A DNA stretch of 64,000 bases. Origin: Chloroflexia bacterium SDU3-3 (GTDB lineage Bacteria > Chloroflexota > Chloroflexia > Chloroflexales > Roseiflexaceae). Under the pieces are notes generated by a model. That model made no database searches, was not told the DNA's origin, and worked only from the letters and a program-made list of their open reading frames with translations. The stretch is taken from NCBI GenBank assembly GCA_009268125.1, contig WBOU01000022.1, positions 28,389-92,388 on the forward strand. The letters are read 5' to 3'. Made by a program: the position numbers and the translations under genes. Within the stretch, counting starts at the first letter, position 1; each line of letters opens with the position of its first letter. This document shows positions 8,555-15,926 of the stretch, in pieces.

Positions 8555-9811
8555 CTACAGAACCTCGGCGGGATTGGTGATGTAGCCAGTGATCGCGGTG
8601 GCGGCGGCCACCTCGGGCGAGCCGAGGTAGATCTGGGCCTCGGGCGAGCCCATGCGGCCACGGAAGTTGCGGTTGCCGGTGAACAGGCAGGTCTCGCCGC
8701 CCGCCAGCACGCCCATGTGCCGCCCGATGCACGCGCCGCACCCCGGCGTGCCGATGGTCGCGCCGGCCTGGATGAGCGTGGCCAGCGTGCCGTCATTGGT
8801 GGCCTGGAGCATGGCCTCGGATGTGGCGGGCACCACGATCAGGCGGGTGCCGGGGGCCACGCGGCGGCCCTTCAGCATGCGGGCGGCGGCGGCCATATGG
8901 TCGTAGTGGCCATTGGTGCAGGTGCCCAGGTAGACCACATCCACCCTCACCTGGCCCAGGTCGCTCAGGTCCACCACGTTGTCCACGTGGTGCGGCACGC
9001 TGATCTGCGGCTCTAGGGTGCCCAGATCCACCTCCACCACGCGGCTGTAGGTCGCGCCATCCTGCACGCTGAGCCACGCGGGTACCTGGTAGCCCAGCCG
9101 CGCCGCGTGGGCCTCGATGGCCGGGCCGGTGGGGGCCACGATGCCCGCCTTGCCGCCCACCTCGATCGAGAGGGTGGCCAGCGTCATACGCTCGCCCAGC
9201 GAGAGGGCGTCCAGCCCGTGCCACTCAACCGACTGGTAGGTCGCGCCATCCGCGCCGATCTCGCGGGCCACGCGCAGGCCCAGATCCTTGGCGCTGACGC
9301 CGGGGCGCAGCGCGCCGCTGGCCTGCACGCGCACCGTCTCGGGCACGCGCATCCAGGTCTGGCCGGTGGCCAGGGCCAGCGCGATGTCGGTGGTGCCCAT
9401 GCCCGAGCCGAACGCGCCCACGGTACCATAGCCGGTGGAGTGCGAGTCGCTGCCGATGATCAGCATGCCGGGGCGGGCCAGCCCCTCCTCCACCAGCACG
9501 GGGTGCGAGATGCCGCGCCCCACGTCGAAGAAGTGCTGGATCTGCTGCTCGCGCACCCAGCGGCGCAGGTTGGCCTGGTGCTCGGCGTTCTGCACGGTGG
9601 CCGCCGGGGCCACGTGGTCCACCACCACCGCGATGCGGGATGGGTCAAACACGCGCTCGGCCCCCAGCTCGTTGTGCAGCACCTTGATGATGCTGGGCGA
9701 GATGCTGTCGTGCATCATCACCAGGTCGACATTCACCACCACATTCTCGCCAGCGTGGGCCTCGTGCCCGGCGGCGTGCGAGAGGATCTGCTCAGCCAGT
9801 GTCTGTGCCAT
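8555..9811 (-). CDS. lysT: Homoaconitase large subunit (LysT/LeuC family)
   Basis: 418 residues, ATG at 9811 with AAGGAG 11 bases upstream. It is the short form of the aconitase large subunit. The [4Fe-4S] cysteines are seen in LGTCTNGHYD and PGCGACIGRH, and GSDSHSTGYGTVGAFG is the conserved substrate-binding region. With LysU it forms homoaconitase. It is the first enzyme gene of the operon and follows a 600-nt leader with an attenuator-like structure. LeuC is the alternative assignment. Confidence 0.87.
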   Translation of the reverse strand: MAQTLAEQILSHAAGHEAHAGENVVVNVDLVMMHDSISPSIIKVLHNELGAERVFDPSRIAVVVDHVAPAATVQNAEHQANLRRWVREQQIQHFFDVGRGISHPVLVEEGLARPGMLIIGSDSHSTGYGTVGAFGSGMGTTDIALALATGQTWMRVPETVRVQASGALRPGVSAKDLGLRVAREIGADGATYQSVEWHGLDALSLGERMTLATLSIEVGGKAGIVAPTGPAIEAHAARLGYQVPAWLSVQDGATYSRVVEVDLGTLEPQISVPHHVDNVVDLSDLGQVRVDVVYLGTCTNGHYDHMAAAARMLKGRRVAPGTRLIVVPATSEAMLQATNDGTLATLIQAGATIGTPGCGACIGRHMGVLAGGETCLFTGNRNFRGRMGSPEAQIYLGSPEVAAATAITGYITNPAEVL

Positions 9812-9827
9812 GGTGTCGGTAGCTCCT

Positions 9828-10139
9828 TTAGTAGGCTTGGGTTGCAAAAGACGCGGTAGCGGGGCGGGGCGCGCTGCCCCATGTTGTAGCACGCGGGCGT
9901 AACCCGCCGATTCGCGCGGCGCGCGGCGATTCGGCACACCAGCGCGCTGGCGTGCGGCGGAGATCGTGTTGAGGCGAAGGGAGCGCCTGCGGCGTGCAGG
10001 CGGGGAGGAGCACGTGGAACCGGGGGCGGCAGCAGGGCCGCTGGCTGCGGACAGATCGGCGGGCCGCGCCCATGGGGCGGGCGGCAGGCGCGCGGTGGCC
10101 AGCGCGGGCAGGGCTATGCTGTGCGTTCAGGTTCACCAT
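9828..10139 (-). CDS. Small ORF in the lysT leader, uncertain
   Basis: 103 codons opening MVNLNAQHSPARAGHR, preceded by GGAG 8 bases before its ATG. The rest is rich in Arg, Pro and Ala, with no domain or membrane segment, and may simply be open because of the high GC. It overlaps the end of the preceding 39-codon ORF and ends just before the lysT ribosome site. If translated, it could couple ribosome flow to lysT. Low confidence as a true protein. Confidence 0.25.
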   Translation of the reverse strand: MVNLNAQHSPARAGHRAPAARPMGAARRSVRSQRPCCRPRFHVLLPACTPQALPSPQHDLRRTPARWCAESPRAARIGGLRPRATTWGSAPRPATASFATQAY

Positions 10140-10233
10140 GGCTACTTCTCCGTTCAACAGGTATGCTCAGGCTGCGGGCGACGGCGGCGTGCTGCATCTG
10201 GGTTTTCTGTTTGGTCGATAGTAGCTGTTTCAT
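10114..10233 (-). CDS. 39-codon ORF after the lysine attenuator
   Basis: The ORF starts with a good AGGAG 9 bases before its ATG and begins MKQLLSTKQKTQMQ. It lies immediately downstream of the attenuator hairpin and overlaps the following 103-codon ORF by 26 bases. It has no recognisable domain. The strong ribosome site suggests it may be translated when transcription passes the attenuator. Confidence 0.35.
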   Translation of the reverse strand: MKQLLSTKQKTQMQHAAVARSLSIPVERRSSHGEPERTA

Positions 10234-10260
10234 GGGTGCTGGCTCCTGGTATAGATATGC

Positions 10261-10300
10261 AAAAAGGCCCGCTCCACCGTATGTCTGGTGAAGCGGGCCT
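10261..10300 (-). terminator. Attenuator-type terminator in the lysT leader
   Basis: On the minus strand AGGCCCGCTTCACC (10287-10300) pairs over all 14 positions, one as a U-G wobble, with the arm at 10265-10278, leaving an 8-nt loop. A TTTTT run follows. It lies 25 bases after the stop of the leader peptide and about 450 bases before lysT. Confidence 0.9.
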
Positions 10301-10324
10301 GTACACATTCGCGCGACAAGCAAG

Positions 10325-10387
10325 CTAACCAGACGTGATGTCCGGTTTTTTCACCTGCTGTTTCTGCTGGAACGTGGTGTGGTTCAT
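10325..10387 (-). CDS. Lysine-codon leader peptide of the lys operon
   Basis: A 20-codon ORF, starting about 29 bases after the predicted transcription start, with AGGG before its ATG. The peptide contains KQQVKKPDITSG: three Lys codons, all AAA although the genome is GC-rich, two of them adjacent at codons 13-14. Codons 15-16 (CCGGAC) can pair with GTCTGG at the peptide end, and GTCTGGT can instead pair with ACCAGAC in the terminator. This is the layout of a ribosome-stalling attenuator that senses charged tRNA-Lys. Confidence 0.75.
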   Translation of the reverse strand: MNHTTFQQKQQVKKPDITSG

Positions 10388-10422
10388 GGTTCCCTAAAAG
10401 ACGATTTGACTAAACCGGCGTG

Positions 10423-10451
10423 AGTATAGCACCGCCGCCAGCGTTCGTCAA
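10423..10451 (-). promoter_or_regulatory. Promoter of the lysine operon
   Basis: TTGACG (10446-10451) and TATACT (10423-10428) on the minus strand with a 17-bp spacer, each one base from the sigma70 consensus. Transcription would begin near 10416. Confidence 0.85.
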
Positions 10452-10765
10452 GCGGCAGTTTGCCGAAGGCGATGAATAGAAGGCGCGAAGGCGCGCAGCA
10501 GCAGCCGAAGGCCCTGCGCAGCAAAATCACACTATGTGTGGGCATCGCCCTGTTGGCATCTCCAAGCTGGGCATCCCTATGCGGTCTTTAGATAGCTGGC
10601 ATCCGTGCAGATGGCCATCCAAACATCCCCGACACCTTCGCCGCATGGCCCGGGTGGGTGAGGGTTAGCTCCGACCCTATGCGCATGGCCTTTGTCGCCT
10701 TGGTGCCTTGGCGTCTTGGTGGTAGCGGTTCCTTCATTGGCCGAGGACGCATGGGCGCTGGGTGA
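10452..10765. other. Intergenic region with two repeat fragments
   Basis: No gene is seen. It contains a reverse-oriented fragment of the palindrome-rich composite repeat (about 10595-10665, with the segment CACCTTCGCCGCATGG) and a reverse CCAAG-family repeat (about 10697-10726). Confidence 0.6.
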
Positions 10766-10774
10766 TGGTATACT
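10766..10774 (+). promoter_or_regulatory. Extended -10 promoter candidate
   Basis: TGGTATACT is an extended -10 element (TGn followed by a near-consensus hexamer), 39 bp before the peptidase start. No convincing -35 is seen. Confidence 0.5.
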
Positions 10775-10812
10775 TTTCTTTGCAGCCCGCTTCTACCCGC
10801 AACAGGTGCCCT

Positions 10813-11646
10813 ATGCAGAATCGCCGCCCGCTCCCGATGCGGCTGCCGCCCGCCGCGCTGGTCGCTATCTCGCTGATCTCGCTGGTGGCGATCGCGCTGC
10901 TGCTGCCGGGCGGCGGCACGCCCGCGCTGGTGTCGCAGTGGCAGCCTGGGGCGCAGCCGCCCGCCGCAGCGGCGCCCACGGTGGCCCCCGCACCCCAGGG
11001 CGGGCTGGATGTGGCCCTGCCCGCCGACCTCTACCCCGGCCAAGAGGCGGCCATCCGCGCGCAGGTGGGCGAGGCGCTGGCCTATGTGTCGGCGCGCTTC
11101 GGCGGCGGTGCGCAGGCGCGGCTCACGGCCAGCTTTGTGGCCGACGCGAGCTGCGGCCTGCAGGGCATCGCCTACACCGATGTGCGCGATGTGCAGGTGT
11201 TCACCTGCCCCAGCATCGCGCCCCAGCGCGCGGTGAACATCCTGGCCCACGAGCTGGTGCACCAGCTGGAGCAGGATCGCTACGGCGAGCGCCACCTGAG
11301 CGCCGACCTCATCCTCTCCGAGGGGATGGCGACCTACGGCGCGGGCAAGTACTGGCTGGGCGGCCAGCCCGATTTCCGCAGCTTTGTGCAGGCCCAGCGC
11401 GCGGCGGGCGACCACTACCCGCTGGCCACGCACTACGCCGGGCTGGGCATCGCGGCGATGAACACGCTGTACTATGAGTGGGCGAGCTTTGTCGAGTTCC
11501 TGATCGGGCGCTACGGGCGCGAGAAGTTCGACGCGCTGTACGTGAGCGGCGCGGGCGCGCCTGGCTCGGCGGACTACGCGGGCGTGTATGGTAAGGATCT
11601 GCCTGCGCTGGAGCAGGAGTGGCTGGCCTGGCTGGATGAGCGCTAG
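10813..11646 (+). CDS. Membrane-anchored gluzincin (HEXXH) peptidase, MA-like
   Basis: 277 residues. An N-terminal basic stretch and one hydrophobic segment (about 15-35) suggest a membrane anchor or signal, followed by a Pro/Ala linker. The catalytic zinc site is ILAHELVHQLE, with the third ligand probably the Glu of LSEGMATYGAG about 30 residues on, the gluzincin pattern. Peptidase MA-like proteins of this kind are mostly uncharacterised. It ends 8 bp before the large M50 protease gene, so the two are probably one operon and may act on the same extracytoplasmic substrate; that link is inference. Confidence 0.75.
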   Translation: MQNRRPLPMRLPPAALVAISLISLVAIALLLPGGGTPALVSQWQPGAQPPAAAAPTVAPAPQGGLDVALPADLYPGQEAAIRAQVGEALAYVSARFGGGAQARLTASFVADASCGLQGIAYTDVRDVQVFTCPSIAPQRAVNILAHELVHQLEQDRYGERHLSADLILSEGMATYGAGKYWLGGQPDFRSFVQAQRAAGDHYPLATHYAGLGIAAMNTLYYEWASFVEFLIGRYGREKFDALYVSGAGAPGSADYAGVYGKDLPALEQEWLAWLDER

Positions 11647-11654
11647 AGGCTTTG

Positions 11655-14600
11655 ATGACACGACGTCTTTTTTCCAACACCGCCGATGCTGCGGTTGAGC
11701 CGCAGGGGCTGTGGGCCGAGCTACGGCGCGAGGCTGCGCGCCCCGCTGCGGCCCGCAGGGGCTGGCACAGCCGCCTGGGCAAGCTGCCCGCGTCGCCCGG
11801 CCCTGGGCTGTACGCCGCGCTGGCGCAGCGGGTCGACCCCGCGCAGTACCGCCCGGTGGCCGTGCCCGATATCGCCGAGGAGGAGGTGGCGGAGGGCGGG
11901 CAGCAGCTGACGATCATCCACAGCCCGCGCGGCACCTACCTGCAGCTCACGGCGGCGCAGCGCGCTATCTGGCACCAGATGGACGGCACGCGCACGGTGG
12001 CTCAGCTGGCCACGGGCGCATTTCTGCAGTTCAAGCAGCTGCTGCCGGTGGGCGAGCTGGTGCAGGCGCTGCGCGCCGAGGGCTTCTTGGTCGATAGGCC
12101 GGTGGGCGTGTACCGCGCGCTGGCGGCCCGGCTGGAGGAGCGCACCGCCGAGGGCTGGGGCCGCCGCGTGCTGCGCGTGCTGGCCGGTCGGCGCTTCGAG
12201 CTGCGCGATATCGACGGGATCTACGGCGCGATCTACCGCTTCGGCGGCTGGCTGCTGTTCACGCCGGTGTTTGCGCTGCTGTGGCTGGCGCTGGCCGTGG
12301 CGGGCGCGTCGGCCTTCGCGCTGATGCTCACCGGCGGCGTGGCCCAGGCCGACGCGGGCGGCGTGCCGACCCAGGTGGCCACGCTCTGGCTGGCCCTGCT
12401 GGTCTCGTTCTTCCTGCACGAGAGCGCCCACGCCCTGGCGGTGAAGCACTTCGGGCGGCGGCTGCGCGGCGGCGGCATGATGCTGTACTACGGCCTGCCC
12501 GCCTTCTATGTGGACACCAGCGACATCTGGCGCTCGCGGCGGCTGCACCGCGTGATCGTCTCGGCGGCGGGGCCGATGTCCGACCTGCTGGTGGGCGGGC
12601 TGGCGGCGGGCTTCGCCTGGCTGCACCCCGAGGCGGCGCTCGCGCCGGTGGCCACCAAGCTGGCCTTCACCTGCTACATCGCCACGCTGATGAACGCCAA
12701 CCCGCTGCTGGAGCTAGATGGCTACTTCATCCTGGTGGATGTGCTGCGCCTGCCCGATCTGCGCCAGCGCGCCCTGGCCTTCGTGCGCGGGCCGCTGTGG
12801 CAGAAGCTGCGGCTGGCCACCCGCGCCGAGCGCCAGCACGCCCACGAGCACGGCCTGCGCGGCTGGCTGGTAGTATCCCAGCCGCTCAGCCGCGACGAGC
12901 GGATCTTTGCGCTGTACGGTGCGCTGGCCACGCTCTACGCGGCGGCGGCGGTCTGGTTCGCGCTGCAGTTCTGGCAGCGCTGGATCTGGGGCACCGTGGT
13001 GGGCCTGTGGGCCTCGGGCGGGGCGCTGGAGCGGGCGGCGGCGGCGGCGCTGGTGCTGTTCGTGATCGTGCCGGTGGTGTTCGGGCTGGTGTTTGTGGCG
13101 CTGGGCGGGGTGCGCAGCGCGGTGGCCTGGCTCATCCGCAACGGCTACGGGCGCAGGCCCGACCTGATCGCCTGGGTGAGCGGCGGGGCGGTGCTGATCG
13201 CCGCGCTGCTGCTGGGGCGGGGCCAGGGCGTGGGCTACGGCCAGCTGATCCCGCTGGGGCTGTGGGTGGTGGCGGCGGTGGCGCTGCTGGTGGTGCGCCC
13301 CGACTACCAGGGCGCGGCGATCGCGCCCGCGCTGGGCGCGCTGGCCCCGGCCACCGTGCTGGCGGGCTTCGGCGCGCTGCTGCGGCTGGCCCTGCCGGGC
13401 ATGTGGTTCTGGCAGGTGGCCGACGGCGCGGCGCTGCTGCTGCTGCTGCTGGCCGCGTTCACCGCCCAGCTGGAGGTGAGCGTGCGCTTCGCGCCCCAGC
13501 GGGTGCAGCTGGCCACCGCCCTGATGCTGATGGCGGCCTTCGGCGTGGGCGGGCTGGTGATGATCCGCGAGCTGACGATGATCGTGGCACCGCTGCCGCC
13601 CGCCGCCCTGGGCCGCGCCGCCATGCTGGCGCTGCTGGCCGCCGCGCCCGCCTACTTCGGCGCGCTGGCGCTGGCCCTGCTGCTACCCTATATCTTCAGC
13701 CTGGCCGACTCGCGCCTGATCTGGTCGTGGGGGCTGATGTGGATGGCGGCGGCGGCCTCGGCCCTGGCCTACATCACCGACCTGCGGGCCTCGTCGCTGG
13801 GGCTGGATGTGCTGGCCTCGGGCCTGTGGGCGGCCTCGTGGATCACCCACCTGGCCACGCTGCGCCAGATCGCCCCCGCCGAGCTGGCGTGGGATCACCA
13901 GCCCGGCCTGAGCGAGTCCGAGCGCCTGGTGCGGGCCTTCCAGATGTGCTACGCCGGGTGCTACCGCCTGCTGCGTGCGGTGTACGGCGCGCGGCGCACC
14001 CAGGATTTCGACGACCGCATGGATGTGCTGGCCGCCACGGCCAACTGGGGCGTGCGGCTCGACCGCGACCTGGCCGAGGTGGCGCTGCGGCTGGAGGCCC
14101 AGCCGCTGGATGTGCAGGGCGCACGCTTCGCCGAGGTGCTGCGCTACACGGTCTCCACTATCGAGGATATCGCCGGGGCGTCCTTTGCCCGCCGCACCAT
14201 CCAGGCCGCCTACGACGCGCTGCCCTGGCCCGAGCGCGAGACGGCGGGGCGGCTGTGCTTCCCCGACACGCCCTGGGCCAGGGAGCTGTCGGGCGCGTTC
14301 GGCGACGCCATGGTGGGCCGCATGCGGCTGCTGCGCGAGGTGGAGGCCCTGCTGGCCTGCGACGACGATGAGCTGCTGGCCCTGGCCCGCAGCGCGCGCA
14401 CCCAGCGCCTGCGTGCGGGCGAGGCGCTGCTGCACGCTGGCGACGCGCCGCCCGGCGTCTGGATCGTGGAGGCAGGCGAGGTGCTGGGCCGCGACGGCGA
14501 GACGGTGGTGGCCGAGCTACACCGCGCCAGCGCCGTGGGCGTGGATGAGCTGACCAGCCAGCGCGCGGCGGCCCACTCGTTCTACACCTCGGTCGAGTCG

Positions 14601-15119
14601 ACGCTGCTGTTCATCCCCGCCGCCGAGCTGATCGCCCTGATCCGCGAGGCCGCGCCCCACGCGGCCCAGGCCGCCGACAGCGCGGCGGTGCTGCGCCTGC
14701 TGGAGCGCGTGCCGATCTTCGCCGACCTGCCGCGCGGCGCGCTGCGCAGCCTGGCCCAGCTGGCCGAGCAGCGCAGCTTCGCACCGCGCAGCGTGATCAT
14801 CCGCCAAGACAAGCCCTCGGGCGTGCTGTATGTGATCCAGGAGGGCGGCGCGGCGGTGATGGTGCGGGCGGGCGAGGATGAGCGCGGCCAGCAGCGGCTG
14901 CGGCTGGTGAACCGCCTGGGCGCGGAGGAGTTCTTCGGCGAGCTGGAGCTGATCGATGGCACGCCGCCCCGCGCCTATGTGCTGGCGGCCACCGAGCTGC
15001 GCGTGCTGGCGCTGCCCCATCAGGCGGTGCGCGCGCTGGCCATGGGCAACACGGCGACGGCACGCGGCCTGGAGCAGGTGGGCAGCGCCCGCAAGCTGGA
15101 GCTGCGCACGACCGATTAA
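11655..15119 (+). CDS. Multidomain membrane protease: PqqD-like, M50 zinc protease and two cyclic-nucleotide-binding domains
   Basis: 1154 residues; ATG at 11655 with AGAGG upstream. Residues about 80-150 resemble a PqqD-like (RRE) domain, as in YydH-type peptide zinc metalloproteases. The M50 site is H255-E-S-A-H259 in a membrane helix, with the second motif NPLLELDG (D355). A dozen or so membrane segments continue to about residue 720. After a helical linker come a degenerate cNMP-binding fold (about 890-995) and a better one (about 1017-1130) containing FGELELIDGTPPRAYV, where the phosphate-binding cassette is recognisable. An intramembrane protease controlled by a nucleotide-binding tail is the natural reading; the substrate is unknown. 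Confidence 0.8.
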   Translation: MTRRLFSNTADAAVEPQGLWAELRREAARPAAARRGWHSRLGKLPASPGPGLYAALAQRVDPAQYRPVAVPDIAEEEVAEGGQQLTIIHSPRGTYLQLTAAQRAIWHQMDGTRTVAQLATGAFLQFKQLLPVGELVQALRAEGFLVDRPVGVYRALAARLEERTAEGWGRRVLRVLAGRRFELRDIDGIYGAIYRFGGWLLFTPVFALLWLALAVAGASAFALMLTGGVAQADAGGVPTQVATLWLALLVSFFLHESAHALAVKHFGRRLRGGGMMLYYGLPAFYVDTSDIWRSRRLHRVIVSAAGPMSDLLVGGLAAGFAWLHPEAALAPVATKLAFTCYIATLMNANPLLELDGYFILVDVLRLPDLRQRALAFVRGPLWQKLRLATRAERQHAHEHGLRGWLVVSQPLSRDERIFALYGALATLYAAAAVWFALQFWQRWIWGTVVGLWASGGALERAAAAALVLFVIVPVVFGLVFVALGGVRSAVAWLIRNGYGRRPDLIAWVSGGAVLIAALLLGRGQGVGYGQLIPLGLWVVAAVALLVVRPDYQGAAIAPALGALAPATVLAGFGALLRLALPGMWFWQVADGAALLLLLLAAFTAQLEVSVRFAPQRVQLATALMLMAAFGVGGLVMIRELTMIVAPLPPAALGRAAMLALLAAAPAYFGALALALLLPYIFSLADSRLIWSWGLMWMAAAASALAYITDLRASSLGLDVLASGLWAASWITHLATLRQIAPAELAWDHQPGLSESERLVRAFQMCYAGCYRLLRAVYGARRTQDFDDRMDVLAATANWGVRLDRDLAEVALRLEAQPLDVQGARFAEVLRYTVSTIEDIAGASFARRTIQAAYDALPWPERETAGRLCFPDTPWARELSGAFGDAMVGRMRLLREVEALLACDDDELLALARSARTQRLRAGEALLHAGDAPPGVWIVEAGEVLGRDGETVVAELHRASAVGVDELTSQRAAAHSFYTSVESTLLFIPAAELIALIREAAPHAAQAADSAAVLRLLERVPIFADLPRGALRSLAQLAEQRSFAPRSVIIRQDKPSGVLYVIQEGGAAVMVRAGEDERGQQRLRLVNRLGAEEFFGELELIDGTPPRAYVLAATELRVLALPHQAVRALAMGNTATARGLEQVGSARKLELRTTD

Positions 15120-15330
15120 CCACGAAGACGCGAAGGCACGAAGATCTTTTACCACCAAGACTCCAAGACACCAAGGGACGGAGAAGACGAATACCACGAA
15201 GAGGTGAAGGCGCGAAGGTCTTTTACCACCAAGACTCCAAGGCACCAAGGGACGGAGAAGACGAATAACCATGGAGATGGAAAGGCACGAAGATCAAGCG
15301 ATCTTCGTGCTTTTGTTTGGTGGTGAAAAG
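15120..15330. repeat. CCAAG/CGAAGG periodic repeat, tandem copy
   Basis: Two near-identical blocks containing ACCACCAAGACTCCAAG, starting at 15151 and 15225 (74-bp period), are each preceded by ACGAAGGCACGAAG-type units. The region closes with the hairpin GCACGAAGATC/GATCTTCGTGC followed by TTTTGTTT, which could terminate the protease operon. Confidence 0.8.
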
Positions 15331-15423
15331 GTTTGCATGGTTTGGGTGGAGGCGATCCCGCTGCGGGTGAAGGTCGGCCCGACCTTGTGGTTGTATCAGT
15401 GATACCTGTTCTTCTTTCGTGGT

Positions 15424-15612
15424 GGGTGAATGCCCTACGCGGGCGGCGTCAGGGGCTCCGCGCCCCTGAACCCCCGCCAGGGGAGTGGCCCCTGGACGCC
15501 AATTTGAGGCGTTCCTGTGCTGTTCGCTGGCGGCTGGTGTTTGTGCATATGGCCATCAAAACATCAGCGACACCTTCGCCGCATGGGCCGGGTGGTGGGG
15601 TGGAGCAGCGAT
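15424..15612 (-). repeat. Composite palindromic repeat, partial reverse copy
   Basis: Reverse-oriented copy of the GC-rich dispersed element: a block with CGCGGAGCCCC-type palindromic arms (about 15440-15500), then the CATATGGCCAT and CACCTTCGCCGCATGGGCC module at 15546-15590. The central stem module is absent. Confidence 0.7.
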
Positions 15613-15926
15613 CATGGCTCATGTGCGTTGTGGGCGCGGTGCATGGTCTGGCAGGCGGTTGTGCAGTATTTGCCGTGTCCCTATGCCACGCCTAGAAAAG
15701 TAATATCCGCTGCGGGTGGAGGTGATCCCGGTGCGGGTGAAGGCGATACCGCTGCGGGTGAAGGCGATACCGCTGCGGGTGAAGGTGCTCCCGCTGCGGG
15801 CGAGGGCTATCCCGCTGGTACAGATCTGCGCCGAAGGGGGAGATACGATAGCGCAGATCTCCTGCCCCAGCGCGGGAACGCTGGCATGGTGCCGAAGCCC
15901 GATTTTTCCTCCTCTGCTGGCCCGAT
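15613..15926. repeat. Intergenic region with a 21-bp tandem array
   Basis: Five 21-bp units (15709-15813), each beginning with a variant of GCTGCGGGTGAAGG, degenerate from unit to unit. A related single unit lies near 15351. No start site or ribosome site supports coding. The rest shows nothing recognisable. Confidence 0.7.

Noticed and set aside
10692..11477. Alternative frame over the HEXXH peptidase gene
   Set aside because: Arg/Gly/Ala-rich shadow without domain; the overlapping frame has a signal, zinc motif and correct start.
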